A stretch of 64,000 nucleotides of DNA from Legionella fallonii LLAP-10 (GCF_000953135.1 NZ_LN614827.1:3829501-3893500), one strand, 5' to 3'. Counted from the stretch's first letter, positions 23,694 through 36,611 are shown. Program-made: numbers and translations. The notes: generated by a model not told the origin, from the sequence alone.

Positions 23694-24947
23694 TTAGCGA
23701 TCTATCTCACCAAATACTATATCCTGACTTGCCAAAATTGCTACTCCGTCAGCAAGCATATGACCTTTCACCATTTCATCATAGCTAGATAAGTGAGCAA
23801 ATCCAGGAGCACGAATTTTCATACGATATGGCTTATTGGCCCCATCAGAAACCATATAAATACCAAACTCCCCCTTAGGAGCTTCAACAGCTGAATACAC
23901 TTCCCCACGTGGTAAACAAAAACCCTCAGTAAATAGTTTGAAGTGGTGGATTAATGCCTCCATATCGTGTTTCATTTCTACACGACGAGGTGGGGTCACT
24001 TTATGATTATCCACACGAACTGGTCCGGGATTTTTCTTTAACCAATCAATGCATTGCTTAACAATACGATTTGATTGTCTTAGCTCTTCAACACGCACTA
24101 AATAACGATCATAGCAATCGCCTGTTTTACCAACAGGGATGTCGAACTCTACTTTATCATAAGCAGCATAGCTTTGTTTTTTTCGTAAATCCCAAGCGAT
24201 ACCAGAACCTCTAAGCATCGGCCCTGTAAACCCCCATTGCAACGCATCTTCAGGCGAGACGACACCAATGTCTACAGTACGCTGCTTCCAGATTCTGTTA
24301 TCTGTTAAGAGAGTTTCATATTCATCCACACAATGCGGAAAGCGTTCGGCAAATGCTTCGAGAAAATCAAGTAAGCTACCTTGACGGTCAGCATTCATTT
24401 TTTCAACTTCGCGGTCGCTATGCCATCTTGATGCTTTGTATTGAGGCATCGTGTCGGGGAGATCTCTAGCAACGCCGCCTGGTCTGTAATAAGTGGCATG
24501 CATACGTGCACCAGATACAGCTTCATAGCAATCAAATAAATACTCTCTTTCCCTAAAACAATAGAGGAAGACGGTCATTGCACCTATATCTAGCGCTACA
24601 GCACCTAGCCATAAGAGATGATTTAAAATTCGCGTAACCTCATCGAACAGGGTTCGAATATATTGTGCGCGCAGAGGAACTTCTATATCGAGTAACTGTT
24701 CTAATGCTCTTACATAAGCATGCTCATTACACATCATAGACACATAATCTAGTCGATCCATGTAACCTATACTTTGTAAGTAAGGCTTCGTTTCTACTAA
24801 TTTTTCTGTAGCTCGATGAAGTAAGCCTATATGAGGATCGGCGCGGACTATAGTCTCGCCTTCAAGCTCTAAAACTAAACGCAGCACCCCATGCGCAGCT
24901 GGATGCTGTGGTCCGAAATTTAAAGTATAATTCTTTAATTCAATCAT
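23694..24947 (-). CDS. nuoD: NADH-quinone oxidoreductase subunit D
   Basis: A 417-residue 49-kDa-type subunit, related to the hydrogenase large subunit, that lines the quinone pocket. Conserved segments are [47 protein letters not shown] and [16 protein letters not shown]. The start ATG overlaps the nuoC stop by one base. NuoC and NuoD are separate proteins here, unlike the fused E. coli form. Confidence 0.97.
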   Translation of the reverse strand: MIELKNYTLNFGPQHPAAHGVLRLVLELEGETIVRADPHIGLLHRATEKLVETKPYLQSIGYMDRLDYVSMMCNEHAYVRALEQLLDIEVPLRAQYIRTLFDEVTRILNHLLWLGAVALDIGAMTVFLYCFREREYLFDCYEAVSGARMHATYYRPGGVARDLPDTMPQYKASRWHSDREVEKMNADRQGSLLDFLEAFAERFPHCVDEYETLLTDNRIWKQRTVDIGVVSPEDALQWGFTGPMLRGSGIAWDLRKKQSYAAYDKVEFDIPVGKTGDCYDRYLVRVEELRQSNRIVKQCIDWLKKNPGPVRVDNHKVTPPRRVEMKHDMEALIHHFKLFTEGFCLPRGEVYSAVEAPKGEFGIYMVSDGANKPYRMKIRAPGFAHLSSYDEMVKGHMLADGVAILASQDIVFGEIDR

Positions 24948-25624
24948 TATTCATCACCCTCATTACTTACATAACGGTTATCATTACGAATAACCTTGGG
25001 TACAAGTATTCTGGGCGCGATGTCTACTGGGGTATAGATAACCTTTTGTAATTTTGCATCATAACGCATTTCAACATGACCGCTGAGAGGAAAATCTTTA
25101 CGAAATGGATGCCCTATAAAACCATAGTCGGTTAAAAGACGTCTTAAATCAGGATGTCCTTCGAATAAAATACCATATAAGTCGTATGCTTCGCGCTCAA
25201 ACCAATTAGCGCCTTTCCATAAATCATGTACTGATGGAACAATTAGATGTGACTCATCTACAAATAATTTGACTCGCAAGCGATGATTTTTCTTAGTAGA
25301 CAGCAAATGGTATACTACAGCAAAGCGAGGTTTATCCATAGCATAAGCTCTTGCTTCTTGGCGTTCAACTCCGCGGGAAAATCCACTTTCTGTAGCTGAC
25401 TCAGTTTCCCAATCGTATTCACCATAAGACAAATAATCTACACCACAAAGGTCAATAAGCTGATCAAAAGAAAATGCCTCTAAATCACGCAACTCAAGCA
25501 TTATCGCCTTCAAATTTTGTGCTTTGCATTCTATGGTTACCTCGCCATAGGCTATGCTCAGATCAGTGATGTGATTGATTAGTTTAGACTTGAGCTCGTC
25601 AACCAAATGATCATTTTTAGTCAT
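24947..25624 (-). CDS. nuoC: NADH-quinone oxidoreductase subunit C
   Basis: A 225-residue 30-kDa-type subunit of the peripheral arm. The signature is [21 protein letters not shown] followed by [15 protein letters not shown]. About residues 65-90 contain an insertion rich in Glu/Ser between the two halves of the conserved domain. It is coupled by a one-base overlap to nuoD. Confidence 0.96.
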   Translation of the reverse strand: MTKNDHLVDELKSKLINHITDLSIAYGEVTIECKAQNLKAIMLELRDLEAFSFDQLIDLCGVDYLSYGEYDWETESATESGFSRGVERQEARAYAMDKPRFAVVYHLLSTKKNHRLRVKLFVDESHLIVPSVHDLWKGANWFEREAYDLYGILFEGHPDLRRLLTDYGFIGHPFRKDFPLSGHVEMRYDAKLQKVIYTPVDIAPRILVPKVIRNDNRYVSNEGDE

Positions 25625-25733
25625 CTAATTTGCACCTTTAATGACCCTATAACAATTTAATTAGAAAAGTAATTCATTAATATGATCTACAACATTCACC
25701 TTCAATGAATCAATTTGTCTAAACTAAATGGTA

Positions 25734-26210
25734 CTAGGCATCTAATATATTTTTACGCCTGATTTTGTTCTGTAATTGAATAATGCCGTAAAGCAATGCT
25801 TCAGCTGTTGGAGGACATCCTGGTACGTAAACATCAACTGGCACAATACGATCACAACCACGCACTACCGAGTAGGAATAATGATAATATCCCCCCCCAT
25901 TAGCGCAAGAGCCCATTGAAACAACCCAACGTGGTTCAGGCATTTGATCATATACTTTACGTAAAGCAGGAGCCATTTTATTACATAAGGTTCCCGCAAC
26001 GATCATGACATCAGATTGACGTGGACTTGGGCGAAAAATAATACCAAATCTGTCTAGATCATAACGTGCGGCACCAACATGCATCATTTCTACTGCACAG
26101 CAAGCCAAACCGAAGGTCATAGGCCACATTGAACCACTGCGAGCCCATCCAACGAGTTTATCGACCGAAGTCGTTAAAAAACCATTTTTTTGCAATTCTG
26201 CAACCGCCAT
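25734..26210 (-). CDS. nuoB: NADH-quinone oxidoreductase subunit B
   Basis: A 158-residue subunit carrying [4Fe-4S] cluster N2, the last donor to quinone. The ligands are the tandem Cys37-Cys38 (GLACCAVEM), Cys102 (GSCANGGG) and Cys132 (PGCPPT). A 109-base spacer separates it from nuoC. No gene was seen in the spacer. Confidence 0.97.
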   Translation of the reverse strand: MAVAELQKNGFLTTSVDKLVGWARSGSMWPMTFGLACCAVEMMHVGAARYDLDRFGIIFRPSPRQSDVMIVAGTLCNKMAPALRKVYDQMPEPRWVVSMGSCANGGGYYHYSYSVVRGCDRIVPVDVYVPGCPPTAEALLYGIIQLQNKIRRKNILDA

Positions 26211-26280
26211 AGCGAGCCTCTAAGCAGTTAAATTTAACAAAAGAAATCACAAAGACTTCTTGACTATATACGAGGAGGAA

Positions 26281-26637
26281 TTATTCCCATTCCAATGCGC
26301 CTCGTTTCCATTCATAAATAAAACCAATAACTAATAACCCAAGGAAAAGCAACATTGCGGCACATCCAAACCAACCAATTTTACGCAATGCTAATGCCCA
26401 GGGAAAAAAGAATGCCGTCTCTAAATCAAAAATAATAAATAAAATAGCGACCAAGTAAAATCGGACATCAAATGGGATATGTGAACTTTCAAAAGCATCG
26501 AATCCACATTCGTACGGTGCGTTCTTGGCACTATCAGGGTTGTGCTTCGAAAATAACGAACCAGCGCCCAACATAGCTAATCCTAAGACTAGCCCAATGA
26601 TAATAAAAACGAGAACGGGTAAATATTGAGATAGCAT
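26281..26637 (-). CDS. nuoA: NADH-quinone oxidoreductase subunit A
   Basis: A 118-residue, three-helix membrane subunit. The conserved [20 protein letters not shown] loop and the [12 protein letters not shown] segment are diagnostic. It is the first gene of the nuo operon, placed just downstream of tRNA-Leu. Transcription may come through the tRNA from the tpiA-secG side. Confidence 0.97.
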   Translation of the reverse strand: MLSQYLPVLVFIIIGLVLGLAMLGAGSLFSKHNPDSAKNAPYECGFDAFESSHIPFDVRFYLVAILFIIFDLETAFFFPWALALRKIGWFGCAAMLLFLGLLVIGFIYEWKRGALEWE

Positions 26638-26660
26638 CAGTTCACCTTGCTCGGATTAAA

Positions 26661-26745
26661 TGGTGCCGAAGGCCGGACTCGAACCGGCACAGCTTGCGCC
26701 ACCGCCCCCTCAAGACGGCGTGTCTACCAATTTCACCACTTCGGC
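26661..26745 (-). tRNA. leuU: tRNA-Leu (GAG)
   Basis: An 85-nt class II tRNA with encoded CCA. The acceptor is GCCGAAG/CTTCGGC. The anticodon loop is TTGAGGG with anticodon GAG, closed by CCGTC/GGCGG. A long variable arm is present. Its position after secG matches leuU in E. coli. Confidence 0.95.
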
Positions 26746-26871
26746 ATAGTTTTATAAGTTCTCATTTAATACATTTTAAAATTAACATCACCGATGGGAT
26801 ATCTTAGAATAGCAAGCCCATCGTTATATGCAGTTTCTCTCAATATATTAAAATCCAACTCTCACTTGTAT

Positions 26872-27204
26872 TTATTGTTTTTTACTACTATTACCACCAT
26901 CAACCGGAACTGGAACAGAATTCACAGGAGCACTGGTTTGTTGAGGAATTGCTTGTTGTTCTGCTTTTTGATACTGGGTTGAAACCAAGTAAGACAGCAT
27001 TAAACTAGTGACAAAAAATGTCATCGCCAAACCACCGGTCAATTTAAATAAGAAACCTCCAGTTCCCTGACTACCAAATAAGGTATTTGAAGCGCCAGAA
27101 CCAAAGGCGGCACCAATATCAGCACCTTTCCCATGTTGTATAAGCACCAAGCCAATTAAGGCTACAGCAACTACCACATGAATAATTAATATCAATTGAT
27201 ACAT
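26872..27204 (-). CDS. secG: Preprotein translocase subunit SecG
   Basis: A 110-residue inner-membrane subunit of the SecYEG channel. Two hydrophobic segments are seen (about 3-20 and 52-72), with the conserved loop [21 protein letters not shown] between them. The hydrophilic tail is rich in Gln/Pro. The start overlaps the tpiA stop by 13 bases, so the two are translationally linked. Confidence 0.95.
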   Translation of the reverse strand: MYQLILIIHVVVAVALIGLVLIQHGKGADIGAAFGSGASNTLFGSQGTGGFLFKLTGGLAMTFFVTSLMLSYLVSTQYQKAEQQAIPQQTSAPVNSVPVPVDGGNSSKKQ

Positions 27205-27941
27205 TTCACAATTTCCACAAACTGTTTCGCGTTCAATGATGCACCACCAACCAAGCCACCATCAATATCTGGCATGGCAAATAATGCCTTAGCATTATTT
27301 TCGTTAACACTACCACCATAAAGCAGTGTTAACTTTTCGGCATCATTATGATTTATTTCCGCCACTAACTTTCTAATAAACTGGTGTACTTCTTGTGCCT
27401 GCTCTGGAGAGGCAGTTTTACCAGTACCTATTGCCCAAACAGGCTCATAAGCAATAACACATCCATGAAAGCAATTTTTATTTTTTTCACTTATTGCCAA
27501 TATCTGTTTGGCAATAATTTGCTCTGTTTGTCCTTTCTCACGCTCAACAAGCGTTTCACCAACGCAAAGAACAGGTATCATACCATGTTCTTTCACATGG
27601 TGGAATTTTTGTGCGACAAATTTTTCATCTTCATAAAAATATTGTCTACGCTCAGAGTGTCCAACTAAAACGTAAGAGCAATTAAATTCCTTTACCATGG
27701 ATGCAGATACTTCACCCGTATATGCACCACTATCCTTTGGATATATATTTTGTGCTCCAAGCATTATATTACTATTCCCTAGCAACTCATTGACTAAAGG
27801 AATATAAATTATTGGAGGCATTATTATAACTTGAGTAGTGCTTTCTGCATCAATCAATTCTTTTAATTGATTGGTCAGTTGAATCACCTGCTGAAATTGG
27901 CCATTCATTTTCCAATTACCGGCAACGATTTTCTGTCTCAT
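27192..27941 (-). CDS. tpiA: Triosephosphate isomerase
   Basis: This enzyme interconverts glyceraldehyde-3-phosphate and dihydroxyacetone phosphate. The chosen ATG at 27941 has AGGAGG four bases upstream and gives 249 residues with Lys11 (GNWKMNG), His95 (VGHSERR) and Glu166 ([11 protein letters not shown]) as catalytic residues, matching E. coli numbering closely. A longer open frame to 27998 exists but adds a non-conserved extension. The gene heads the tpiA-secG-tRNA-Leu unit, as in Pseudomonas. Confidence 0.97.
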   Translation of the reverse strand: MRQKIVAGNWKMNGQFQQVIQLTNQLKELIDAESTTQVIIMPPIIYIPLVNELLGNSNIMLGAQNIYPKDSGAYTGEVSASMVKEFNCSYVLVGHSERRQYFYEDEKFVAQKFHHVKEHGMIPVLCVGETLVEREKGQTEQIIAKQILAISEKNKNCFHGCVIAYEPVWAIGTGKTASPEQAQEVHQFIRKLVAEINHNDAEKLTLLYGGSVNENNAKALFAMPDIDGGLVGGASLNAKQFVEIVKCIN

Positions 27942-28113
27942 CATCCCTCCTGATTTCTGTAGCGCACTATACCCAAAGTTACTCCGGATGTGTAGCATTA
28001 TTCGCTATTTTTATGAGAATAAATCCTGCAATTTATTATTTTATATTCCTACTTGCTTAGTATGGTGTTTTAGTTAGAATCTTAAGTACGGATTGTACAA
28101 GGAGTATATACCG

Positions 28114-31100
28114 ATGAAAGAAATCATCCAGAAAATAATGTCTGACCTTTCCGTTTTAACCCCACCATTTAATCCAGTTAAGTTAAGAGCTATATTTGAA
28201 CAACACCCCGCACTGGATATTCCTCAAACCCCTTCATACTTGCAAATGCACGTGAATCGATTAGTCTCATTAAGAACATTAATTGATCAAAGCTTTGATA
28301 TAGGTAGTCGAAAGCACAATTTAACCTTGCAACAGGCTCATTTAATTGAATTAAAGAAGCAAGATGAGTTCTTTCAACAAAAAATTAATGACCATCAAAA
28401 GCAAATTCAATCTACTGTCGAATCATTGGATTCTTCTTTTGTGAAATTAAGGCCTCTACTCAATGAACAACCAGAAATGCAAAGTGTGATAATCTTGGAG
28501 GATAGTGCTCCTGTAGATAGTAAAACTCAAAAGTTAGCAGTATTAGAATTCCGTGCGTACCTAAACAAGATATCTGCCGCTATCGATCTAAACGTTGCAA
28601 AAATAGAATTGTTGCAACTAAAAAATAAAATAGCCGAGCTAGTCATTGATTTTAATGCACTTGGAGTCTCGTGTACTACTATTAGTGTGATGCAAGAGTT
28701 CCAATCTATAGTTGCTACAACAATGTCTGCTGTAAGTCAGCTAAAAGAAATTAAAAATAAATTCGCTGACTTAATTCCACAAGTTGAGAAACAAATAGCG
28801 ACAATTGATATTCAAAATAAAAGAAAGGAAATTGAACGACAAGCAAGTACAGTCAATAATGAACTTGAAAAAGTCCAGTTGGACATTAGTATTAATACTC
28901 TTGCGATCCAAACAAAAGAAAGTTTATCCGAGCAATTTAATAAAGCGCCTGATAAATCAAATTTAATCAAGCAATATCAAGATCAAATTCCAACGGCCCT
29001 ATCCTATCTTGACCCTTATAAATGGGCTAGCTGGTTTGAAGATCATAAAAAATATGAGACCGCTATACAAGAACAAGAAAACTCATTTAAGTATTTAAGC
29101 CTATTACACAAAATGGGGATTCTTTCTTCACACAAAGCCATCTTGCAGGAGCAAGTAAGCGCCTTAGAACGCTTAGCCCCTCGTGCTCAAAATAATATTC
29201 CAGCCACTACTGGATTAGACAATTTATTGCTACAAATAAATGAGTTATTCGAAAAATATCCGATTTTAGTAGTTCCTAGTATCTCTGCAACTAATAACTC
29301 AATCACAGATCGTTATCTTGCTGTACTTTACAACGTGCCTGCTATTGAACTGAAATTAGAGCAAATGAGCTTAATTTTACAAAAAGCAAATGAATTAAGT
29401 TCAACTGCACATCAATTGAGCGAGTTGCGGACTAAATATAAGCTTTCACAAGAGCAAGATGCTCTATTGGTTAGACAATGTGAATTAGAAGAGCAAATAA
29501 ATTCACTCCCCTCGAAGAAGGAATTAGAAGAGCAACTTAATTCATGTAACTCCTTCCTTGAGTTAGATTCTCAATTAGAATTATTGCTCCAACAACAACG
29601 CAAGCTTCAAGAACAGAAAAATAATATTGGCATCCAAATTGATAAGGCAAATATAGAGGCCCCTGAATCATCTCTTCTCCAGTCTCTTACGGAGGAGTTC
29701 TCTAATTTACAAAATGAAATAGCCCATAATATAGAACAAATCCAAGCATTGCCGTTACCCGACAGTGCTCAGGATGGTCTACAACCAGCCTCTACAGAGA
29801 AAGAGTTAAGCGACCTACCAGTTGAAGCCGATAAACAAAAAGATACTCCAACAATAGTATCCCATGAAGCCATACAGACTCTAATACACACAGAATCGCC
29901 GTGGGATAAACAGCCGCTTTCAGGAGAGTCATCTATTCCATTACCACAACAACATTCTGAGAAGATACCTCCCTCTCTTAATGTGGAGGAAAAGACCAAA
30001 CCTTCTGTATTCTCAGTTCCTCACACATTAACGTTAGAACAATCCATTATTGTACAACCTCCTCCAATTGAATCATCTAAGTTAGAAGAACCCAAGGAGA
30101 TGAACCAATCGTTACAGGCTGATGAGATGCCTCCCTTGGTTGAGCTGCGGCTTACGTCAGAACAACCAAGTGCTCTATTACATAATCCTTCTGACGCCTC
30201 GTCCGCCTCCGAAGAGGAGGCTGTTCCCCCAAGTAATCTCCCCCCAACGGAACTGCCAAAAGTCACAGAGACATCGATTTTGCCTCTTGATCTAACAACA
30301 GAGCAACCAGTAAGTCTATTACAAGAAACATCTACTATAGGATCAACAGCGGCAGTACTGCCTAGCTCAATAACAGAGCCCTCCTCATCCTCGTCAGAAA
30401 CAAACACCAGACCTATTGATACCTCGTTCCGTAAACAGTCAAATTTAGGTGAAGATGGTGTTCTTTTAATTGAGGTGTCTGAAGAACGAATACAGGAACA
30501 GGTCGGCGTGCTGACATCTCATACAATCACTGTTGAAGAAGAAATAAATAAGCAACCTACTCCATTAATACCCGTTGCAGACAAACAAGAAACACCCGCA
30601 TCCACGCATTCACCGACACAAATAGTGCAACAAGAACAACGCACAGATACGGCTGTTGAAGTAAGCGCAAATTTACAAAAACAGGCCGACTCAATTCTAG
30701 AACCATCGGGTGACTCTTCAAGCGCAAAAGAAGAGTATCCTTTGTCCCCATTACAACTAGGAGTTAACTCTCAGTATATGGATGATACTCAATTGCAACA
30801 ATTAGAAGAGTATCATCAACAAATTACTTGTTTATTATCAAACCATCCCAGCGAAGTTCAGGAGTGGTACTTGAATACAGGTAAAGCACTGGCAGCGTAT
30901 TTGATTAAGCACCCTTCATCTTATAAGCCATCTCATGTCTTAAGAGATATTCTCTTTGATTTACAACATAGCCCCAATATAAATATTATTCAGGCTTATA
31001 TACGCCTTTGCCCTCTCCCCGAAAAAGATCTGGATAAATTACTGTCTATCAAACCTAATGTGCCTCTAGTTGATGAAGCACTTGATGAAGAAAATGAAAC

Positions 31101-31494
31101 GGAGCTGGTGCCTGAACAATTTAAATCACTTTATACCCAATACCTAAGGTTGAAGAAAGACTTTCCTTTTGAAGGAAAGCTATTGTTGCAAGCGATACAA
31201 TCATTACGCATGGCCAAAGCACTCAAAGAGACTATTAGCCCCCCATTATCAATCGAACAAATGCCATCGCTTTCATTAGATCCGCGCTATGAACCATTAA
31301 AAAGGCATAGAGGTTTTTTAAAAATCTGGGAGGTCATAGAAGATTTGTATCGATGGATCGTAGGTAAGATTACAGGACAAGCCGAACATGAATACTCTAA
31401 GAAACCTTGTTTTTTCAAGACGAAAACGGCTCAATTGCTTGAAGAAGCAGATCTTCTCATGCAAAAAGATCCGCCTCCCATTTGTACTGCTTAA
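28114..31494 (+). CDS. lepA: Large coiled-coil protein, likely LepA-type Dot/Icm effector homologue
   Basis: A 1126-residue hydrophilic protein without signal peptide or membrane segment. The ATG at 28114 has AAGGAG nine bases upstream; the frame could extend to TTG at 28093. Residues about 40-550 are rich in Leu/Gln/Glu/Lys with heptad-like patterns, indicating long coiled coils. Residues about 560-890 are a Ser/Pro/Glu/Thr-rich, probably disordered region with repeated EQPxxLL-like phrases. A compact C-terminal region follows. In L. pneumophila the Dot/Icm effector LepA (coiled-coil, about 1150 residues, unrelated to EF-4) lies, as I recall, between tpiA and glmM, exactly as here. Assignment therefore rests on size, composition and synteny, not on a motif. 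Its strand is opposite to all neighbours, as expected for an inserted gene. Confidence 0.6.
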   Translation: MKEIIQKIMSDLSVLTPPFNPVKLRAIFEQHPALDIPQTPSYLQMHVNRLVSLRTLIDQSFDIGSRKHNLTLQQAHLIELKKQDEFFQQKINDHQKQIQSTVESLDSSFVKLRPLLNEQPEMQSVIILEDSAPVDSKTQKLAVLEFRAYLNKISAAIDLNVAKIELLQLKNKIAELVIDFNALGVSCTTISVMQEFQSIVATTMSAVSQLKEIKNKFADLIPQVEKQIATIDIQNKRKEIERQASTVNNELEKVQLDISINTLAIQTKESLSEQFNKAPDKSNLIKQYQDQIPTALSYLDPYKWASWFEDHKKYETAIQEQENSFKYLSLLHKMGILSSHKAILQEQVSALERLAPRAQNNIPATTGLDNLLLQINELFEKYPILVVPSISATNNSITDRYLAVLYNVPAIELKLEQMSLILQKANELSSTAHQLSELRTKYKLSQEQDALLVRQCELEEQINSLPSKKELEEQLNSCNSFLELDSQLELLLQQQRKLQEQKNNIGIQIDKANIEAPESSLLQSLTEEFSNLQNEIAHNIEQIQALPLPDSAQDGLQPASTEKELSDLPVEADKQKDTPTIVSHEAIQTLIHTESPWDKQPLSGESSIPLPQQHSEKIPPSLNVEEKTKPSVFSVPHTLTLEQSIIVQPPPIESSKLEEPKEMNQSLQADEMPPLVELRLTSEQPSALLHNPSDASSASEEEAVPPSNLPPTELPKVTETSILPLDLTTEQPVSLLQETSTIGSTAAVLPSSITEPSSSSSETNTRPIDTSFRKQSNLGEDGVLLIEVSEERIQEQVGVLTSHTITVEEEINKQPTPLIPVADKQETPASTHSPTQIVQQEQRTDTAVEVSANLQKQADSILEPSGDSSSAKEEYPLSPLQLGVNSQYMDDTQLQQLEEYHQQITCLLSNHPSEVQEWYLNTGKALAAYLIKHPSSYKPSHVLRDILFDLQHSPNINIIQAYIRLCPLPEKDLDKLLSIKPNVPLVDEALDEENETELVPEQFKSLYTQYLRLKKDFPFEGKLLLQAIQSLRMAKALKETISPPLSIEQMPSLSLDPRYEPLKRHRGFLKIWEVIEDLYRWIVGKITGQAEHEYSKKPCFFKTKTAQLLEEADLLMQKDPPPICTA

Positions 31495-32858
31495 GCAGAC
31501 TGCCTTGTTTCATTTAATTGCATATCAATGAGACGAATATCCTCACATAATTTTTGAGCCTGTTGTTTCACAGCAGACTCATTAATTCCTTCTACCATCA
31601 CTCTTAATAAAGGCTCAGTTCCAGAAGGTCTAAGTAACACTCGACCTTCACCTCTCAGGCTATCTTCCAATGTTTTAACGGCATCGATTACCAGAGAATT
31701 AGATGCTAAGACAGAAGCTCGATCTGTTTTTAAATTTACTAAAGACTGTGGTAATAAAGTGATTCCTTGCGTTAATTGCTGCAAACTCTTGTCTTGTTTG
31801 ACCATGATGGAGAGCACTTGTAATGCGGCAACAATACCGTCACCCGTAGTTGTTTTATCTAAACACACAATATGCCCAGATGTCTCGCCTCCAATTTTCC
31901 AATCCTTTTCACGCAACGCTTCTAAAACATATCGGTCCCCCACTCGTGTACGTAGAAAAGGGACGCCTAAAGAAGCAATAGCTAATTCCAGACCATAATT
32001 ACTCATTAAAGTACCAACAACACCTCCATGCAATACTCCTCTTTGTTGGCGGTCCTTAGCAATGACATAAAGAATCTTGTCTCCATCAACAAGATTACCT
32101 TGTGCATCAACTAAAACGAGTCTGTCTCCATCACCATCTAGGCCAATACCAATATCTGCTTTTGTACTAATTACTTTATGTCTTAATAATTCAGGTGAGG
32201 TTGAGCCGCAGTCTTTATTAATATTAAAGCCATCGGGCTTGTTTCCTATAGAAATAACATCCGCCCCGAGCTCTGCAAAGACATTAGGAGCAATGTGGTA
32301 CGTAGCGCCATTAGCGCAATCTACTACAATTTTTAAACCGGAGAGTCGAGTCATAGAAGGAATAGTCGATTTGCAAAACTCGACATAACGCCCCGCGGCA
32401 TCATTGATACGTGTAGCTTTACCTAATTTACCTGAGGCTACCGTTTCTAACTGTTTTTCAAGTTCTGCTTCAATTGCCAGCTCAACACTATCAGGCAATT
32501 TACCGCCATCAGCAGAGAAAAATTTAATTCCATTATCTTCAAATAAATTATGAGATGCACTAATGACTATACCCGCATTAGCCCTGAGGGTTTGTGTTAA
32601 ATACGCAATACCTGGAGTAGGCATAGGACCCAGTAATGCCACATCGACGCCTGCAGCAGATAATCCAGCCTCTAAAGCAGACTCAAGCATATACCCTGAT
32701 ACCCGAGTATCCTTACCTATTACTACTTTTTTCCTATGTCCATTCGCTAACACCTTTCCTACTGCCCAACCCAATTTTAAAACAAATTCAGGATTAATAC
32801 TGGACAGTCCAACGTGCCCGCGAATACCATCAGTGCCGAAATATTTACGTTGACTCAT
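31491..32858 (-). CDS. glmM: Phosphoglucosamine mutase
   Basis: A 455-residue enzyme converting glucosamine-6-phosphate to glucosamine-1-phosphate for peptidoglycan and LPS. The phosphorylated Ser102 is in [13 protein letters not shown]. The metal loop is [13 protein letters not shown], the substrate loop GGETSGHIV and the phosphate loop [15 protein letters not shown]. Its stop overlaps the stop of the convergent lepA-like gene in the shared sequence TTAA. The order folP-glmM is conserved. Confidence 0.97.
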   Translation of the reverse strand: MSQRKYFGTDGIRGHVGLSSINPEFVLKLGWAVGKVLANGHRKKVVIGKDTRVSGYMLESALEAGLSAAGVDVALLGPMPTPGIAYLTQTLRANAGIVISASHNLFEDNGIKFFSADGGKLPDSVELAIEAELEKQLETVASGKLGKATRINDAAGRYVEFCKSTIPSMTRLSGLKIVVDCANGATYHIAPNVFAELGADVISIGNKPDGFNINKDCGSTSPELLRHKVISTKADIGIGLDGDGDRLVLVDAQGNLVDGDKILYVIAKDRQQRGVLHGGVVGTLMSNYGLELAIASLGVPFLRTRVGDRYVLEALREKDWKIGGETSGHIVCLDKTTTGDGIVAALQVLSIMVKQDKSLQQLTQGITLLPQSLVNLKTDRASVLASNSLVIDAVKTLEDSLRGEGRVLLRPSGTEPLLRVMVEGINESAVKQQAQKLCEDIRLIDMQLNETRQSA

Positions 32859-32953
32859 CCTTCTTTACCTCTTTATTATCTCATCCGAGATGATTACTCT
32901 CGGGTTATTATTGTTCTTCAGTTATCCCAGGATCAGGGTCTCCTGAATATTCT

Positions 32954-33817
32954 TTAACCTGATTGACAAATTGCGTCAATCATATCTAAAGCTTGGCGTG
33001 TTTCATCAACATCGTGTGTGCGAAGAATTCCCACGCCTTTTAGAGCCGCATATACGGCTATACTAAGGCTTCCAATTAATCGATCGCTCACTTTTTTGTC
33101 TAATACCGCCCCTATAGTACTTTTACGTGATACACCTAAAAGAAGGGGTAATTGCAAGTCTCTTAATTGCTCAATATTATAAATTATTTGCAAATTATGC
33201 CCTACTAATTTCCCAAAACCAAAGCCGGGATCCAATATCAAGCGCTTTTTATCTATGCCGGCCTGTTCACAAGCATTAATACGTTCGGTAAAAAACTGTT
33301 TTAAATCCTCTATGACACCATTCGCGTATTGAGGGTTTTCTTGCATATTGTGAGGTTGTCCTTGCATGTGCATAAGACAAACAGGGACTCCTGCCTTTGC
33401 TGCCACAGACAAAGCACCTTCTTGTCGTAAGGCATAAATATCATTGATAATATTTGCCCCAGCATAAACAGCAGCCGCCATTGTTTCAGGTTTATACGTA
33501 TCAATGGAAATACAAATATCAGAGTGCGCACGAATTTGTTCTATAACGGGTATTACCCTGCTCAACTCAAGATCCAAAGGCGCCGGTAGTACGCCTGGCT
33601 TAGTTGACTCACCGCCAATATCAATGATATCCGCACCTTGAGCAATTAGGTGAAAAGCATGTTCACATGCTCTATTCACAGACAAAAACTTCCCGCCATC
33701 AAAAAAGGAGTCTGAAGTGACATTCAGTACTCCCATAATTAACGGCTTTTCAAAAGTATTGTGTAGTTCAGACTGATTTTGACGTCCTAACCAGTCGACA
33801 AATTGATCGGAATTCAC
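32954..33817 (-). CDS. folP: Dihydropteroate synthase
   Basis: A 287-residue folate enzyme joining p-aminobenzoate to dihydropterin pyrophosphate; it is the sulfonamide target. Motifs are MGVLNVTSDSFFDGG, ADIIDIGGESTKPG, LILDPGFGFGK and LLLGVSRKSTIG. It lies between ftsH and glmM. Confidence 0.97.
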   Translation of the reverse strand: MNSDQFVDWLGRQNQSELHNTFEKPLIMGVLNVTSDSFFDGGKFLSVNRACEHAFHLIAQGADIIDIGGESTKPGVLPAPLDLELSRVIPVIEQIRAHSDICISIDTYKPETMAAAVYAGANIINDIYALRQEGALSVAAKAGVPVCLMHMQGQPHNMQENPQYANGVIEDLKQFFTERINACEQAGIDKKRLILDPGFGFGKLVGHNLQIIYNIEQLRDLQLPLLLGVSRKSTIGAVLDKKVSDRLIGSLSIAVYAALKGVGILRTHDVDETRQALDMIDAICQSG

Positions 33818-33848
33818 CTAACTCTCTCGTTAATAACCGGATATAAAA

Positions 33849-35768
33849 TTAGTGCTCTTCGGCAGGATTTTCTATAGTCTCGTTACTAACGATTTTAGCC
33901 GGTGCATTATTGACAGCATCAGTCTTTTCCAAAGGTTTAGAAGAGCCCCAGTCCTCAGGAGGAGAAGGTTCTTTACCAGACATAATTTCCTGTATTTGTT
34001 TGGAATCAATAGTTTCATACTTAATTAAGCTTTCCGCCATTAAGTGTAATGTATCCATATTGGCTACCAAAATTTCTTTAGCTCTTTGATAGTTTCTATC
34101 AATGATAGCCCTAACTTCGTCATCAATTTGTTGTGCTGTCCTATCTGACATTTCCTTATGTTTATTCATCGAACGGCCGATGAATACCTCTTCCTCTTCT
34201 TCACCAAAGGTTAATGGCCCTAAAGCAGATAACCCCCAGGTAGTAACCATTTTGCGTGCGATCTCAGTAGAACGCATAATGTCATTAGATGCTCCAGTAG
34301 TAACGCTTTCGAGACCAAAAATAAGCTCCTCAGCAATTCGACCACCAAATAAACTGGATAATTGACTTTCTAAGCGACGTTTACTGTGACTGTATCTGTC
34401 TTGCTCAGGTAAAAACATGGTCACACCAAGTGCACGACCGCGAGGAATGATAGAAACTTTATATACAGGATCATGTTCAGGTACGCTTAATCCAACGATA
34501 GCATGGCCTGCTTCATGATACGCAGTTAATTTTTTCTCGTTTTCATCCATCACCATGGAACGTCTTTCTGCTCCCATCATAATTTTATCTTTAGCTTTAT
34601 CCAGCTCCAACATACCAACCTTGCGCTTATTGGATCTAGCTGAAAATAAAGCGGCCTCATTAACCAAGTTCGATAAGTCAGCCCCAGAAAATCCAGGAGT
34701 ACCACGAGCAATAGCCATAACATCTACATTATTATCAACAGGAACTTTTTGTAAATGCACTCTTAAAATTTGCTCACGGCCCCTAATATCAGGCAATGGC
34801 ACCACAACTTGACGGTCGAAGCGACCTGGACGGAGTAATGCGGGATCTAAAACATCAGGACGGTTCGTTGCGGCAACAACAATTACACCTTCACTGCCTT
34901 CAAAACCGTCCATTTCTACTAATAATTGGTTAAGAGTTTGTTCTCGTTCGTCATGGCCACCGCCAAGCCCAGCGCCTCTATGTCTACCTACTGCGTCAAT
35001 CTCATCTATAAAAATGATGCAAGGAGCATGTTTTTTAGCTTGCTCAAACATATCGCGAACACGTGATGCCCCAACGCCAACAAACATTTCAACAAAGTCA
35101 GAACCAGAGATAGTAAAGAAAGGAACTTTAGCTTCACCGGCAACAGCCCTAGCTAATAAAGTTTTACCGGTTCCTGGAGAACCAACTAACAATACGCCTC
35201 GCGGAATTCGTCCCCCTAAATTTTGGAATTTGGTAGGATCGCGTAGAAAGTCAACTAACTCCTTAACTTCATCTTTAGCTTCATCAACACCAGCAACATC
35301 GGCAAAAGTTACTTTAACTTGATCTTCACCCAACAAGCGTGCGCGTGAACGTCCAAAAGACATTGCCCCTCTGCCGCCGCCACCTTGCATTTGGCGCATA
35401 AAAAATACCCAAACACCAATTAACAGCAACATTGGGAACCAATTGATGAACAAATGTAAGAGGAAACTTTCTTGCTGTTTTTCTTGACCGCTGACATCCA
35501 CTTTACCTTTCAGCAATTCACCTAGTAAAGCGTTATCTTGCATGGGCATATAAGTCACGAAACGTTTATTATTCTTCGTGATGCCTTTAATGATTTTGTT
35601 ATCCTCGATCGTAACTGAGTTCACCATTCCTTGATCTACTTCTTTCAAAAATTGGCTGTAGGAAACTTTCTCAGCAACTGAGTTACGCGGGCCAAAATTA
35701 CTGAAAACAGAGACGAGAACAATCGCTATAATCAGCCATAAAAATAAATTCTTAACCATATCGTTCAA
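33849..35768 (-). CDS. ftsH: ATP-dependent zinc metalloprotease FtsH
   Basis: A 639-residue membrane protease degrading misassembled membrane proteins and regulators such as LpxC. Two transmembrane segments (about 7-24 and 106-124) flank a periplasmic domain. The AAA module has Walker A GSPGTGKT (196-203), Walker [12 protein letters not shown] and the second region of homology. The zinc site HEAGH is at 418-422. The C-terminal tail is charged. It is downstream of rlmE as in E. coli. Confidence 0.98.
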   Translation of the reverse strand: MNDMVKNLFLWLIIAIVLVSVFSNFGPRNSVAEKVSYSQFLKEVDQGMVNSVTIEDNKIIKGITKNNKRFVTYMPMQDNALLGELLKGKVDVSGQEKQQESFLLHLFINWFPMLLLIGVWVFFMRQMQGGGGRGAMSFGRSRARLLGEDQVKVTFADVAGVDEAKDEVKELVDFLRDPTKFQNLGGRIPRGVLLVGSPGTGKTLLARAVAGEAKVPFFTISGSDFVEMFVGVGASRVRDMFEQAKKHAPCIIFIDEIDAVGRHRGAGLGGGHDEREQTLNQLLVEMDGFEGSEGVIVVAATNRPDVLDPALLRPGRFDRQVVVPLPDIRGREQILRVHLQKVPVDNNVDVMAIARGTPGFSGADLSNLVNEAALFSARSNKRKVGMLELDKAKDKIMMGAERRSMVMDENEKKLTAYHEAGHAIVGLSVPEHDPVYKVSIIPRGRALGVTMFLPEQDRYSHSKRRLESQLSSLFGGRIAEELIFGLESVTTGASNDIMRSTEIARKMVTTWGLSALGPLTFGEEEEEVFIGRSMNKHKEMSDRTAQQIDDEVRAIIDRNYQRAKEILVANMDTLHLMAESLIKYETIDSKQIQEIMSGKEPSPPEDWGSSKPLEKTDAVNNAPAKIVSNETIENPAEEH

Positions 35769-35886
35769 AGTATTAACCTCGTTAGTTACTTACAGCTTGA
35801 TGATGAATAACCTCAAATTACAGCTTTTGTAAATACAATCATCTAAAATACTGTATCTTTATCCATAAGATATATATATAAAATTA

Positions 35887-36516
35887 CTATAAATTATAGC
35901 CCTTTGCCAGCAAATAGGTTTCTTTTGAGCGAGACCGCGATGCTAATGGTTTACGTATAACCACTTTGTCAAAGGATGCTCGCGCTTGTTTTACTAAGTC
36001 ATCAAAACCGGAGCCATGAAAAATTTTTACTAACATGGTCCCCCCTGGTTTTAACATTTTTTCGGCAAAATCAAAAGCAAGCTCTACTAAATACATCGCC
36101 CGCGGTATATCTATTGCGGCAGTTCCACTCATATTTGGGGCCATATCTGATAATAACAAGTCCAAACCACGTTCGGGAATTAAATTTACTAACTCTTGTA
36201 ATACGTCATCTTCTCGAAAATCACCGTGAATGAAGGTAACATCAGGTAGTGCGTCCATGGGTAAAATATCTAAGGCGACAATACGCCCTCGACCTTGTAA
36301 TTTTTCAGAAACATACTGAGTCCATCCTCCAGGAGCAGCTCCTAGATCAACTACAGTCATTCCAGGCTTAAGGAGAGACTCCTTGTCATCTACTTCTTTT
36401 AATTTATAGATGGCTCGGCTTCTATAACCTTCCGCTTGTGCTTTTTTTACGTAAACATCGTTAAAATGCTCTTCTAACCAGCGTTTACTGCTTTTTGTAC
36501 GCCTCATACCACTCAA
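35887..36516 (-). CDS. rlmE: 23S rRNA 2'-O-ribose U2552 methyltransferase
   Basis: A 209-residue heat-shock methyltransferase of the FtsJ/RrmJ family. The SAM site is [15 protein letters not shown]. The K-D-K-E catalytic set falls at Lys38, Asp124, Lys164 and Glu199, identical in position to E. coli. This supports the TTG start at 36516 even though it has a poor ribosome binding site. The ATG at 36507 is the alternative and would shorten the protein by three residues. It is divergent from yhbY. Confidence 0.95.
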   Translation of the reverse strand: MSGMRRTKSSKRWLEEHFNDVYVKKAQAEGYRSRAIYKLKEVDDKESLLKPGMTVVDLGAAPGGWTQYVSEKLQGRGRIVALDILPMDALPDVTFIHGDFREDDVLQELVNLIPERGLDLLLSDMAPNMSGTAAIDIPRAMYLVELAFDFAEKMLKPGGTMLVKIFHGSGFDDLVKQARASFDKVVIRKPLASRSRSKETYLLAKGYNL

Positions 36517-36611
36517 ATTCTATATTGCTTGCTACTATGATACTTAATTTTACTACCTTTTCCCAGCAAAACGTGCAATAATTTGCCATTTTATCAATCA
36601 GGAACATAAAA

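Noticed and set aside
29769..30751. Open frames antisense to the lepA-like gene
   Set aside because: They are shadows of the Ser/Pro/Glu-rich low-complexity segment.
28114..31494. Reading lepA here as the translation factor EF-4
   Set aside because: There is no GTP-binding motif; the protein is a coiled coil, so only the effector sense of the name applies.
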